Numbered from the stretch's first letter, positions 1 through 8,687 are shown. The stretch: 48,313 nt of DNA from Phosphitispora fastidiosa (GCF_019008365.1 NZ_JAHHUL010000027.1:1-48313), one strand, 5' to 3'. Program-made: numbers and translations. The notes: generated by a model from the letters alone, not told the origin.

Positions 1-791
1 ACCTTGCTGTCTTCAACCTTAATAATTCTATTGTTAGAAATAGCAACCCTGTGAGTGTACTGTCCCAGGTATTGCAGCACTTTCTCCGGCCCGGCAAATG
101 GAGGCTTGCAGTAGACTACCCAACTCGCCTTATAAAGCGGACTGAGAAAAGCTTTAAACGTTTCATTGCTGCCTAAAGATTCAATCTTACCGGGGAAAAC
201 AAGCTTGTCAGAGAAAAAAGCCTGTTTTAAAAAAGCAAGGAATTTGCCCCGAAAAAGTTTTGCCATAACCTTAACCGGGATAAAGAATTTCTTCCTGGAA
301 TTAACCCAGCGCCTGCCATCCAATGACAGGCCGCCACCGGTAACCACGCAGTGGACATTATGCAGGACAAGGGTAGCGCCAATTTGTGCACCCAAATACT
401 TCTTATCACAGGCAAGTTCCTTCAGGGTATCTGAAGCAGCCTGGAACAGGATAGAATACACTTCCTTTTGATTCCTGAGAGCAATTTGATTAAGCTCTTC
501 AGGTATAGTGAAAACCACATGAAAATATCCCACCGGCAGCAGATCCTGACGCCTGTCCTCCAGCCACTTTTCTTTGGTTAACCCCTGGCATTTGGGGCAG
601 TGCCTGTTGCGGCAGGAATTATATGAAATTTTCACATGGCCGCATTCATCACACTCTTGTACATGGCCGCCAAACATAGAAGTGCGGCAGAACTCTATAG
701 CATGGACAGCTTTTAACTGCTGCAGGGGCAGAGCGTGGAGAGCCCTGTAATTTGAGCCATACTCACGGATGATGTGCTGAAGGTCACTCAT
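1..791 (-). pseudogene. IS91-type Y2 transposase, broken and cut by the window edge
   Basis: Reading leftwards from ATG at 791, the frame gives an N-terminal zinc-binding region with Cys/His pairs (CDECGH, CRNRHCPKC) and then IS91-like blocks such as HCVVTGGGLSLDG. Around 353-366 about ten residues that normally supply the HxH metal motif are missing in frame (LVLHNVHCVV). Near 211-222 a one-base slip in an A-run shifts the frame; beyond it the other frame continues with FPGKIESLGSNETFKAFLSP and YLGQYTHR, the region of the Y2 catalytic tyrosines. The gene overlaps the upstream recombinase stop by 8 bases, as in a translationally coupled pair. Both lesions should abolish transposition. The C-terminus lies outside the window. 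Confidence 0.8.
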
Positions 792-1225
792 TATCATCAC
801 CCTCCAGTAAATCAAGAGGGCTCTTCACATTTAAAACATCCATCCTGCGCAAATGAAGATAAATACAGGTAGAAACATCCTTTTGAATTCCGGACCTGAC
901 CTTGGCATCAACGAAAACCTGCTGCACAGTCCGGATAGAGATAGGCTTGTCCGCAGGCTTGCCGGGGAAAAGCCAGAGAGATGGCCGGTACTGCATCCAG
1001 TACTGCCTGAGGATAGAGAGGTTAGCAGGAGAGAGCAGGGAATAGCGATCCTTCTTGCCCTTACCCTGCCTGATAAGGATTTGCATATTCTTACTATCAA
1101 TATCAGACACCTTGAGATTAGCAATTTCACCAACTCTGAGCCCGGCAGCAAAGGTAGTCATCAATATAGCCTTATGCTTCAGATTTCGGGCAACCGGCGT
1201 TCCTGCCGTGACGGCGAAAAACTGT
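784..1225 (-). pseudogene. Tyrosine recombinase (integrase) remnant of the IS91-type element
   Basis: The frame matches the C-terminal catalytic half of a phage-type integrase: GLRVGEIANLKVSDID with the box I Arg, then GKGKKDRYSLLS, the conserved Lys region, and TCIYLHL with the nucleophilic Tyr. At about 868-873 it jumps from QKDVS directly to TCIYLHL. Roughly 33 residues that normally hold HxLRH and the second catalytic His are therefore gone, without loss of frame. The N-terminal DNA-binding half is also missing; homology fades near 1215-1225 and the next gene starts at 1245. The open frame runs on to 1263, but that stretch is probably not original. It is paired with the Y2 transposase downstream, an arrangement seen in some IS91-group elements. 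Confidence 0.75.
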
Positions 1226-1244
1226 GCTACTAGGGATATAAAGA

Positions 1245-1832
1245 ATGAAAGATGGTGAAACAATGGTTCGGAAAGTTACGATTGAAATTTCTTATCCTGA
1301 AATTGGAATATGTGGCCTTTCATGCAGACTTTGCCCTATGTATCACACGGACGGCATAAGTAAGTGCAAAGGATGTAAAAGCCAGAACAGAATTGCCGTT
1401 GGATGCCCTTTTATCACATGTGCTGTGAAGAAAAAAGGAGTTGAATTTTGCTGGGACTGTAATGATAGTGGTCAGTGTGAGAAATGGAAAAAGCATAGAG
1501 ATTTTAGCCGAAAAGTTGACTCATTCAAGTGTTATCAAAAGCTTGAAGACGATATTGGTTTTATTTTGGCAAACGGGATTGAAGACTTTGAAAAAGAACA
1601 GTTGTACAGAGAGCAATTGTTAACAGAAATGTTAAACGAATTTAATGAAGGGCGATCCAAAAGTTACTATTGCATTGCTGCAACAGTTTTAAAAATTGAC
1701 GAACTTCAAGAGGCCTTAAAACAAGCAAAGGAAGGTTCTACCGGTTTAACTATTAAAGAAAAATTTAAATTACTTCATTCAAACATAGATGAAATAGCTA
1801 AGAAGAATTATTACATAAAGCTTAGAAAGTAA
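1245..1832 (+). CDS. Cysteine-rich DUF3795-like protein
   Basis: A 195-residue protein whose first 90 residues carry many cysteines in short spacings (CGLSCRLCP, CKGCKS, CPFITC, CWDCNDSGQC). This resembles DUF3795 proteins, presumed small zinc- or metal-binding proteins of unknown function. The C-terminal half is charged and helical, with no recognised motif. ATG 1245 is preceded by AGGGA; ATG 1263 is an alternative start giving MVRKVTIEI. No signal peptide or membrane segment is seen. It abuts the truncated end of the IS91-type element and is visibly more AT-rich than the housekeeping genes, so it may be a horizontally acquired accessory gene. Confidence 0.7.
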   Translation: MKDGETMVRKVTIEISYPEIGICGLSCRLCPMYHTDGISKCKGCKSQNRIAVGCPFITCAVKKKGVEFCWDCNDSGQCEKWKKHRDFSRKVDSFKCYQKLEDDIGFILANGIEDFEKEQLYREQLLTEMLNEFNEGRSKSYYCIAATVLKIDELQEALKQAKEGSTGLTIKEKFKLLHSNIDEIAKKNYYIKLRK

Positions 1833-1951
1833 AAAATAGTTAAGCCCCGCAGGATTTTAAGTCCTGTGCGTCTGCCAAAAACATTAGCTTTGATCAGGTG
1901 CTTGCTTGAATTTCCGGCATGAATCGGATAAATAGTTCATATAGTTTAATG

Positions 1952-1980
1952 TTGACAATAAAAGGCGGAGTTGGTAAAAT
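1952..1980 (+). promoter_or_regulatory. Sigma-A type promoter for the SLH/YcdB gene
   Basis: TTGACA at 1952-1957 and TAAAAT at 1975-1980 are separated by exactly 17 bases. This predicts a leader of roughly 120 bases before ATG 2109. The leader holds a purine-rich AAAGGAGGG at about 2031-2039 with no obvious start codon behind it, and a second GGAGG nearer the gene. This is motif evidence only. Confidence 0.6.
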
Positions 1981-2108
1981 AAACCTGCATACCGACCGGG
2001 CAGTACGTTGCTCAGTTAATTTCCAGATGAAAGGAGGGAAATAAATAGTCATTTAAGTCACGACGAAACAGTGTAGATTTAGCCGAAAATTTGGAGGTGT
2101 AGTAGGGA

Positions 2109-4307
2109 ATGAAGCGGAAAGTTTTGTCTGCAGCAATCATCATGACATTATTATTCAGCATTGTTTCACCTGCTTGGGCTCAGGGTGAGTCTGCCAAAAT
2201 CAGCCAGGAAGAAGCCCTCAAGATAGCCAAGAATGCCTTTGGGATTTCGGACAACCAAAAAAATGTTAATATCGCTTACCGTGAAGGAGAGTATCAAGGC
2301 AACAAAAAGACATGGGAGTTTCAGTGGGATTTATCACGTTACAATAAGTTTCATATTATCAGGGTAGAAGTTAATGCCGATACAGGCGAAATAATCAGTT
2401 ATATGGACGAAAAAGAGTATGATCCCAAAGGCAAACCTAATGCCAAGCTCAAATCCAAAGAGGAATGTAAAGTAATAGCCGAAACCCTTATTCAAAAACT
2501 GGCCCCGCAAAAATACCAGGAAATCAAAGAAATCAAGTCACCTATCCCGGAATATCTTTATTGGGGGTACAGCTCAAGGGCCTATAGTTTTAGATATGAA
2601 CGGCAGGTTAATGGGGTTCCCTTCCCGGAAAACTCTATAAACGTTGCTGTTAATGCTGAAACCGGAAAGGTGGCTAATTACTATTTGAATTGGGACGACG
2701 TGGTTAAGTTCCCTTCCGCAGATAATACAATTACACTAGAACAAGCCGAAAAAATCTTCAGGGAGAAAATCGGCCTGGGATTGAATTACGTCCAAACGTC
2801 CGGGTTTTATCCGCCAGGCCCCAAGGCCAATAAAAAACCCGTCCAGTTATGTTATTCTATAGACGCACAGTATGGTCCACCTAGGTTAATCGATGCTCTG
2901 AAGGGGAAAATAATCGATCAGAACGGTAAAGAGGTTAGCGTTGAACAGAAGGTTTATTTAACTGCCAAAGAAGAACCTTCTGTGCCGCAAAAAAAAGACA
3001 AGGTGTTAACCTTAGAAGAAGCAAAAGCCAAAGTTGACGATTATATAAATATTCCGGGTGGCTATAAACTGCAGTCCTCCCGATATTCCGAGGGTTGGGG
3101 GGGCGGCAATCAAAAAACATGGAATTTCCAATACGAATCCTCAGACTACAATCCTTATGAATCGTATAATGTTACCGTAAATGCGGTTACCGGTGAACTC
3201 CTCAGTTACAACCGTTGGAACGGACCCTGGGAAGAACAGAAAGACCGGCAGATGAAGTATGACTACACAAAATGTAAGCAAATAGCCCAGAATTTCTTAA
3301 AGAAAGTAGCGGCTAATAAGGTTGATTATGTCTATTTACGGGAAGACCTGAACAGACAACAAATTATCTATTTAAACGGCAAACCCCAGACACTGCCGTC
3401 ATATAGTTTCATTTTCACAAGGGTAGTGAACGGGGTTTCTTTTAGCAGCAATAGTATCAATATAGAGGTTGATAATAATACCGGACAAGTCAGAGGTTTC
3501 TGGTTAAATTGGGATTCGGATCTCCAGTTTGTTTCCACCGATGCGGTGATTACTGAACAGGCAGCGCTTGATGCACTGCTCGTCAAGGAAAAACCGAGAC
3601 TGGTATATACAAGAAAATTGAGTGAAGACGGCAGGCCATCTCAGGAAGTACTGCTCACTTTTGCATTATTTACCGAAGACCCTAAAACGGTTAATGCTAA
3701 AACCGGTAAAGTGACCAGTTATTACGAGTTGGAGGACTCTGTAAAGATTGATGATATTGAACTCCACTGGGCTGAACGGGAAATCCGCACACTTGCTGCC
3801 TGGGGTATTATCTCGGGAAGCAACAACAAGTTTTATCCTGACAAACCGATTACCAGAGCCGAATTTATTACAATGCTGGGCACGTCTAAGGGATTGGAAG
3901 CACCCGCCGGCGCGGCCAAGGATTTTACCGATGTTCCTAAGTCGGCTTGGTTTTACAACGCCGTACAGGCAGCAGTTCAGGCAGGAATAGCCAAAGGTTC
4001 GGGTAGTACATTTGAGCCGAATAAAGTAATTACAAAACAGGAAATAATGGTCATGCTGATTAATGCTCTTAACGGCAGCGATGAATCGGATATAGCCGGG
4101 GAATTGCCGGAACAATTTAAGGATGAAAATAAGATAGCCCCATGGGCTAAACAGGCTGTTTTCAAAGCCTTCAACTTAGGTATTGTTTCCGGGGAGGACG
4201 GATATCTGAAACCAGATAACCCTTCAACCAAGGCGGAAGCTGCCGTAATGTTGTTCAAGGCGCTAGAGTATAGTAGTCAAAACGGTGGGTTTGGGTATAC
4301 AGATTAA
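2109..4307 (+). CDS. Surface protein with duplicated YcdB/PepSY-like units and three C-terminal SLH domains
   Basis: The 732-residue product starts with a signal peptide (about residues 1-25, ending PAWA/Q). Residues about 30-280 form one YcdB/YcdC-like unit with EEALKIA, VEVNADTGEIISY and VNAETGKVANYYLNWD blocks. Residues about 300-540 repeat the same plan (LEEAKAKV, VTVNAVTGELLSYN, VDNNTGQVRGFWLNWD), an internal duplication. Residues about 550-732 hold three SLH domains (YPDKPITRAEFITML, FEPNKVITKQEIMVML, LKPDNPSTKAEAAVML), which normally anchor proteins to pyruvylated secondary cell-wall polymer. It is therefore probably exported and wall-attached; PepSY-like domains are often proposed to restrain proteases, but no protease lies beside it. 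The start is fixed by the signal peptide and GGAGGTG upstream. Confidence 0.85.
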   Translation: MKRKVLSAAIIMTLLFSIVSPAWAQGESAKISQEEALKIAKNAFGISDNQKNVNIAYREGEYQGNKKTWEFQWDLSRYNKFHIIRVEVNADTGEIISYMDEKEYDPKGKPNAKLKSKEECKVIAETLIQKLAPQKYQEIKEIKSPIPEYLYWGYSSRAYSFRYERQVNGVPFPENSINVAVNAETGKVANYYLNWDDVVKFPSADNTITLEQAEKIFREKIGLGLNYVQTSGFYPPGPKANKKPVQLCYSIDAQYGPPRLIDALKGKIIDQNGKEVSVEQKVYLTAKEEPSVPQKKDKVLTLEEAKAKVDDYINIPGGYKLQSSRYSEGWGGGNQKTWNFQYESSDYNPYESYNVTVNAVTGELLSYNRWNGPWEEQKDRQMKYDYTKCKQIAQNFLKKVAANKVDYVYLREDLNRQQIIYLNGKPQTLPSYSFIFTRVVNGVSFSSNSINIEVDNNTGQVRGFWLNWDSDLQFVSTDAVITEQAALDALLVKEKPRLVYTRKLSEDGRPSQEVLLTFALFTEDPKTVNAKTGKVTSYYELEDSVKIDDIELHWAEREIRTLAAWGIISGSNNKFYPDKPITRAEFITMLGTSKGLEAPAGAAKDFTDVPKSAWFYNAVQAAVQAGIAKGSGSTFEPNKVITKQEIMVMLINALNGSDESDIAGELPEQFKDENKIAPWAKQAVFKAFNLGIVSGEDGYLKPDNPSTKAEAAVMLFKALEYSSQNGGFGYTD

Positions 4308-4328
4308 TAATTAAAAATTTTTTTCTGC

Positions 4329-4370
4329 TAAGGCGTGATTCCGATATTCTATCGGAGTCAGGCCTTTTTT
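4329..4370 (+). terminator. Rho-independent terminator of the SLH/YcdB gene
   Basis: An AAGGC..TGA.TCCGAT arm pairs with ATCGGA.TCA.GCCTT across a short loop and is followed by TTTTTT. It lies 21 bases after the stop codon. Confidence 0.85.
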
Positions 4371-4394
4371 GCAGAATTTGACTGGGGATATTTG

Positions 4395-4403
4395 TGATAT
4401 AAT
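4395..4403 (+). promoter_or_regulatory. Extended -10 promoter candidate
   Basis: TGATATAAT gives a TGn element directly before a perfect TATAAT at 4398-4403. A TTGACT lies at 4378, but its spacing of 14 is short. It would serve the small ACG-initiated frame at 4471. Confidence 0.4.
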
Positions 4404-4470
4404 TTGATAAAGCGATACATGCACTTTCCCCCTACATAAATTTTCAGACAGATAGAAAGGGTGAATTCTA

Positions 4471-4653
4471 ACGGATAGACAGATCAAAAAGCTAAAACGG
4501 GCTTATCGGAAATTTTATTTCAAGACCAGGGATTCAGACCTTCCACCACCTCTGCAGGATTTATTGCTGGAGAAAATAGTCAATGAAAAACTGATTCAGG
4601 GTATGGTTCAAATTAACCAAGGAAAAGCGGGAAGATATGATAGCGCTGATTAA
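4471..4653 (+). CDS. Small hypothetical protein with ACG in the start position
   Basis: From 4471 an open frame of 60 codons encodes a basic N-terminus (DRQIKKLKRAYRKFYFKTR) followed by an amphipathic helical part ending at TAA 4651-4653. There is no ATG, GTG or TTG at the natural start. An AAAGGGTG sits at the correct distance ahead of ACG, so the start is either a rare ACG codon or a mutated ATG. An extended -10 promoter lies about 70 bases upstream. I do not recognise the family. No membrane segment or signal peptide is visible. Confidence 0.35.
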   Translation, partial: TDRQIKKLKRAYRKFYFKTRDSDLPPPLQDLLLEKIVNEKLIQGMVQINQGKAGRYDSAD

Positions 4654-4681
4654 AAAAACAGAGTCTTCCATTTGGGAAGAC
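4652..4681 (-). terminator. Terminator of the leftward gene ending at 4701
   Basis: On the minus strand GTCTTCC, a six-base loop and GGAAGAC are followed by TCTGTTTTTTT. It is positioned 20 bases past the stop of the 4701-5132 gene. Confidence 0.75.
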
Positions 4682-4700
4682 CCGTCTGCCATAACTGATT

Positions 4701-5132
4701 TTACAGTAAGGGCTTACATATTACCTGTTTAAGTACACTTACCGGCCCGGTAAAGACTCCGAAAACAACAAGTTCTTTACCCCCGGGACAGATAATGGCC
4801 AGAGATCCTACCCATGAATTACCGGTAAGCCTTTCTGCCGTCAGGATGGCAACACAATTTGAGCTTACCAAGGCGCTATTTTTCTTAAGAGTAACGTTGA
4901 CAAACTTGCCCTCTACAAACTGGAGGCTGTCGGACAACAGTGTTCCCACTATTTCGGCGTTACTTGAACTAAAACTGAAATTACTGGTATCTCTTCCGGT
5001 AAAAGTTCTGATATTACCCTGAATACTTCCTGATGGTTGCCCGCCGAAACATGAAACACCTGCCGAAAATGATGCGGTGGTATCTCCTCCCATGATTTTA
5101 CCGGTTACGGAGCCATCTGGCAATGTTCCCAT
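4701..5132 (-). CDS. Hypothetical beta-rich protein
   Basis: A 143-residue product rich in Gly, Ser and Thr with alternating hydrophobic and polar residues, suggesting a beta-sheet fold. Four cysteines are scattered through it. There is no signal peptide or membrane helix. The start at 5132 is chosen because AAGGGGGAG lies about 8 bases upstream; an ATG four bases further out runs into a stop after 12 codons. It is a single-gene unit with its own terminator. I do not recognise the family; the composition recalls spore or exosporium-type proteins, but nothing decides this. Confidence 0.55.
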   Translation of the reverse strand: MGTLPDGSVTGKIMGGDTTASFSAGVSCFGGQPSGSIQGNIRTFTGRDTSNFSFSSSNAEIVGTLLSDSLQFVEGKFVNVTLKKNSALVSSNCVAILTAERLTGNSWVGSLAIICPGGKELVVFGVFTGPVSVLKQVICKPLL

Positions 5133-5225
5133 TCATACTCCCCCTTTTTCACATACTACGCTTAATAAAGGGGTATTGTGACCAATAATCTCTGATTTGA
5201 TTTGACACTGCCGAGATGAGCGGTC

Positions 5226-5813
5226 CTAGGTAGAATATTTAGAGCCTCTTTTGCTGTAGTGATGGTTTGGGATTATGCGTATTGATCTTGCTTTAGTTTT
5301 TATCTCTTCAGAAGTAGATACAGTTGGTTGAAGGTAATTATTTACAGGTTTCATGTCAAATAACGATGAATCGCCAAGTTTAGCAGCAATAAAGGTCGTA
5401 ACCATACCGTATGCGGCGTGACTAAACATATATGACAGGTTACTGGCAGCGTCTTTTGGCCTTACAGTATTTTGGGGTAGGGCTCCAAGAGCGAAGGTGA
5501 TGAATGAACCCATTGTTATTCCGGAAAGTAGTCCCTTAGTCATTAGGCTATCTCGACCGGTTTTTGACAGCAAATATACTGTTCCGACTCCTCCTAAAGA
5601 ACCCATTCCAAAATCTAATAAGCCTCCAAGAAACTGACCTTTAATGTTTGTTGCTTCATTTTTGTTTTTGACCCAAACTCCCGCTGCAGTGCCACGGAAT
5701 GATCGTTGAGAGATATTCTTTTTGACAGATAGTTCGTCGATTATAGTTTTTACCAGATTTCCTGCTAAACCAGCTACGATTCCTAATGTGATTCTATCCT
5801 TTATTTTAAACAC
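5226..5813 (-). CDS. Hypothetical multi-pass membrane protein
   Basis: A 195-residue product opening with KDRITLGIVAGLAGNL, a Gly-rich first helix. Further hydrophobic stretches follow around residues 65-82, 92-112 and 128-147, and the tail is basic and soluble. The layout, including the N-terminal DR....G...G pattern, resembles the protein at 42755-43207, so the two may be distant paralogues. Both start with a Gly-patterned helix that is common in proteins packing in membranes. The function is unknown and no partner gene is adjacent. Confidence 0.6.
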   Translation of the reverse strand: MFKIKDRITLGIVAGLAGNLVKTIIDELSVKKNISQRSFRGTAAGVWVKNKNEATNIKGQFLGGLLDFGMGSLGGVGTVYLLSKTGRDSLMTKGLLSGITMGSFITFALGALPQNTVRPKDAASNLSYMFSHAAYGMVTTFIAAKLGDSSLFDMKPVNNYLQPTVSTSEEIKTKARSIRIIPNHHYSKRGSKYST

Positions 5814-5968
5814 CTATATCACCCCAATAGTTTATTTATTAGTATTTTTCCTGATTTAGGTTTTGTTATTACTGGAAAAATAGTGGAGTTGTGCCGGACA
5901 TGTTGCCTAAACCGGCCAGTAAACGTGTTAATTTTAGGTCAATTTGAAGGGAAAGAAGGGAGAGTTCG

Positions 5969-6085
5969 ATGAGCGAGCAACAAGTATATAAATCAACTAA
6001 TAATGACTACATAAAGGTTATCGATGGAATAGAACGAAAAACACTGGTTTATGGAGATGAAACTCTGCTATTGAAAAAACATTAA
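5969..6085 (+). pseudogene. Truncated cupin-domain remnant
   Basis: ATG 5969 is preceded by GGGAGAG. The 38-residue frame contains YIKVIDGIERKTLVYGDETL, which looks like the opening strand region of small cupin proteins. It stops just before the part that should contain the metal-binding HxH motif. It is best read as the 5' stub of a decayed cupin gene; a genuine 38-residue peptide is the alternative. Confidence 0.45.
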
Positions 6086-6120
6086 AAGGTTCAAAATAAT
6101 GGCTGAAACTTCAAAGAAGA

Positions 6121-6145
6121 ATGATATGATATGATATGATATAAT
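6121..6145 (+). repeat. (ATGAT)4 microsatellite merging into a TATAAT -10 box
   Basis: Four perfect ATGAT units at 6121-6140 run directly into TATAAT at 6140-6145, 37 bases before the TTG start of the MFS gene. A TTCAAA-type -35 candidate lies on the far side of the repeat. Changes in unit number would alter the distance upstream of the -10 box. Confidence 0.5.
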
Positions 6146-6181
6146 GTAGTTTAAATCATATTATGTTGGGGGTAAAAATTT

Positions 6182-7432
6182 TTGACGAAGAAAAGCTTCA
6201 GCTTTGTACATTATGGCTGGGTAGTACTCATAATGGGGACTTTTGCAATATTCGGTGCCCTTGGACTGGCCCGTTTTGGTTACTCGGTAATACTCCCTAA
6301 TATGCAGGCAGGTCTCGGAATGGATAATGCGCAGATAGGGCTGCTAGCCACGATGGGGTTAGTTGGTTATTTGGTTTTAGCCATAATCGGAGGCGCTTTA
6401 GCTTCGCGGTATGGTGTAAGAATTGTTGCCTCAACAGGTCTTGCTTTGGCTGGAGCAGGTATGCTTTTTATGGGCCTGTCCAATACATATCTTATGGCTG
6501 CCTTCTGGAGCGGGTTATCCGGACTGGGCAGCGGCGCTGTGAATATAGCAATTATGGGACTTTGGCCGGCTTGGTTTTCGAGAAAAAAACGCGGTTTAGC
6601 ATCAGGCATTGCGGTGTCAGGATCTTCGTTGGGATTAATTATTACCGGTTTTGTTGTTCCCAGAATTATCAGTGTATATGGTGAAAACGCTTGGCAGATA
6701 AGCTGGCTGGTTTTTGGAAGTATCACACTTTTACTTGCAGTAGGTTCATTCTTAATTATACGGAACAATCCCGGGGAAATGGGATTAAAGCCGATTGGTG
6801 ATGATGAAGTAATACCAAATGTTTTACGGAATGACAATGTTAATTGGCGGGATGTCTATTTCTCACCTGCAGTTTGGTCTCTTGGCATTGTGTATATAGC
6901 GTTTGGGTTTTCCTATATCGTTTTCATGACATTTTTTGTTAAACACTTGGTAGCTGATGCCGGATTAGCGGAAACGACTGCGGGAAGGCTTTACATGTTA
7001 ATGGGATGGTTCAGCTTGGCTTCAGGAATAATATGGGGCATGCTGTCAGATAAAATTGGCCGTAATAAAACCCTGGTAATTTTATATCTGATTCATGGAT
7101 TGGCATTCAGCCTGTTTGCGATAGGTAAGTCTCCGATACATTTCACCATTACAGCAATGCTTTATGGCATTTCGGCCTGGAGTATACCTGCGATAATGTC
7201 TGCTGCCTGCGGCGATTTGTTAGGTCCTAAACTGGCTCCGGCAGCATTAGGCTTTATTACCCTGTTTTTTGGCATCGGGCAGGTTTTGGGCCCTGTTGTT
7301 GCAGGGATTATAGCAGATGCATATGGCTCGTTTTCACCGGTATTTCTTTTAACTGCAGCAGCAGCTTTTTTAGGAGCCTTGAGTTCAGCATTCATAGTGA
7401 AGAGCGCCGCAAATTATTTAACCACGGATTAA
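6182..7432 (+). CDS. Major facilitator superfamily transporter
   Basis: The 416-residue protein has the usual twelve hydrophobic segments. The loop-2 motif region appears as GGALASRYGVR and its C-terminal half counterpart as WGMLSDKIGRNKT. Start TTG 6182 follows GTTGGGGGT at proper distance. The N-terminal FVHYGWVVLIMGTFAIFGALGLARFGYSV region is typical of the OxlT/YbfB-like group, so an organic anion or similar small solute is a reasonable guess. The substrate is not decided by the sequence. It is preceded by a promoter containing a pentanucleotide repeat and followed after 110 bases by a small zinc-ribbon gene. Confidence 0.85.
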   Translation: MTKKSFSFVHYGWVVLIMGTFAIFGALGLARFGYSVILPNMQAGLGMDNAQIGLLATMGLVGYLVLAIIGGALASRYGVRIVASTGLALAGAGMLFMGLSNTYLMAAFWSGLSGLGSGAVNIAIMGLWPAWFSRKKRGLASGIAVSGSSLGLIITGFVVPRIISVYGENAWQISWLVFGSITLLLAVGSFLIIRNNPGEMGLKPIGDDEVIPNVLRNDNVNWRDVYFSPAVWSLGIVYIAFGFSYIVFMTFFVKHLVADAGLAETTAGRLYMLMGWFSLASGIIWGMLSDKIGRNKTLVILYLIHGLAFSLFAIGKSPIHFTITAMLYGISAWSIPAIMSAACGDLLGPKLAPAALGFITLFFGIGQVLGPVVAGIIADAYGSFSPVFLLTAAAAFLGALSSAFIVKSAANYLTTD

Positions 7433-7542
7433 AAGATTAGAATTTATTTTCTTTAATTCTAAAGGGGAAATGATAAAAGGAACGAATTTTTAAGAGAGGA
7501 AAAAAAAGAATTCAGTAATTTGAAAAAGAAAGGATTGTTAAA

Positions 7543-7818
7543 ATGAATACAAAAAAAATGTGGTTTAAACTAGCAGGCGTAATTGCAGACAATCTCCCTA
7601 CCGAGTCCCAGGACTGTCCGGCATGTGGGCAGCCAAAAATCGATTTTCAATATGTCGGTGAAAAGAAAGCCATGAGAGGATTTTTATGCATTTGGTGTAC
7701 CTCATGTTTACATGGTATTCACATTTCGGGAGTGAGAATTCCTGACCATGCGGATTTTTTGCCAAAAGATCAGGTTGAATTAATTAAAAAAAGAATACCT
7801 AATTTCAAAGCGGGGTAA
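7543..7818 (+). CDS. Small zinc-ribbon protein
   Basis: A 91-residue product with two Cys knuckles, CPACG at about residues 26-30 and CIWCTSC at about 49-55, the pattern of a treble-clef or ribbon zinc site. The rest is soluble. ATG 7543 has AAAGGA upstream. It sits behind the MFS gene with a 110-base gap, so co-transcription is possible but unproven. No enzymatic motif is seen. Confidence 0.65.
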   Translation: MNTKKMWFKLAGVIADNLPTESQDCPACGQPKIDFQYVGEKKAMRGFLCIWCTSCLHGIHISGVRIPDHADFLPKDQVELIKKRIPNFKAG

Positions 7819-7858
7819 ATCGAGGATATTTCAATTTTTCGGAGGTATTATTTCTAGT

Positions 7859-7990
7859 GCGGAAACAGACAAGAAAATTGCAGCTTTAACTTTTAATGAC
7901 GGTCCTATTAAAAATGCACAGGCGGTGCTTGATATACTCGACCAGTTAAAAGTAAAAGCTGCTTTTTTTGTTATCGGTAAAACCTTTTAA
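7859..7990 (+). pseudogene. Polysaccharide deacetylase (NodB-type) remnant
   Basis: The frame from 7859 reads KKIAALTFNDGP, then AVLDILDQLKVKAAFFVIGKTF and a stop. This is the first strand and helix of a NodB deacetylase domain. The usual TFDDGP is TFNDGP here, so the catalytic Asp is replaced, and everything after FFVIGK is missing. A GGAGG and GTG at 7857 lie just ahead but in another frame. It is a decayed 5' fragment. Confidence 0.6.
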
Positions 7991-8687
7991 GGTTTTGTTG
8001 GGGGGAAGGTTATCAGATCCCTTTCTGCAATAGTAACCACAATAAGGGTCCAGGCAGGTACATAGGCTCCCCAAATAATGTTTTTTATCCACGGGACGAA
8101 GGCCTCGCTAAAATATGGATGCATAGGTCACATATCAGCATCAAAACCCCGGCTAAGGCGATGCGTCGCGAGCTTTTGGGGGTAAAATAACCTCTGTTAA
8201 CTGTGCAGATACAGGTCCAGGAACAGTAACACAGAAGAATGATAAACAATAGCAGCCCATATTTAATAAATCCACTTAAAAATGGGAAAAGATTAATAAC
8301 AACCGGGATAGTTAATACCAGAATCGGCAGTGCGGCAACTGCATCGAAGCTGCTTATTCTAAAGTTCTTTTGAAAGGCCAGGATGACTAATAAATAGGCG
8401 GCTGAAAAACTCAGAACTCCCAGCGGCAGGAATTTTACGGAATCAAAATAGGTTTTACAGAAGACTAAAAAGAAGTCTCCTGCCATAACAAAAAACATTG
8501 CCGCCGTTAACAGTCTTTGTTCCGGGTGTTTTCTACTAATTCGTAACGATATCAGGAAAAGTGTGATTATGGTAACGAATTTAATATAATTTACAAAAGC
8601 GGCTCCGGGGAAAAAATTATCTAATGCTATAAAAACCACCGTTAGGGGCAGAAAAATAGACAGCAGTAGTTTTTGAACTTTATTCAA
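7987..8687 (-). pseudogene. YhhN/TMEM86-like membrane protein with a C-terminal frameshift
   Basis: From ATG 8687 the frame encodes seven or so hydrophobic segments with the family's conserved GD (FFVMAGDFFLVF) and LAGVLMLICD. Around 8110-8125 the frame is lost: it ends as HILARPSSRG at 8085. The neighbouring frame continues sensibly with FSEAFVPWIKNIIWGAYVP and AWTLIVVTIAERDL to a stop at 7987. The second part has the Trp/Tyr-containing last helix expected for the family. YhhN-family members include lysoplasmalogenases. A real one-base frameshift or a base-calling error would explain it. Its shifted tail overlaps the deacetylase fragment by 4 bases. Confidence 0.65.

Noticed and set aside
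853-1233. 126-codon plus-strand open frame opposite the recombinase
   Set aside because: It is antisense to a frame with clear integrase homology and shows no domain or ribosome site.
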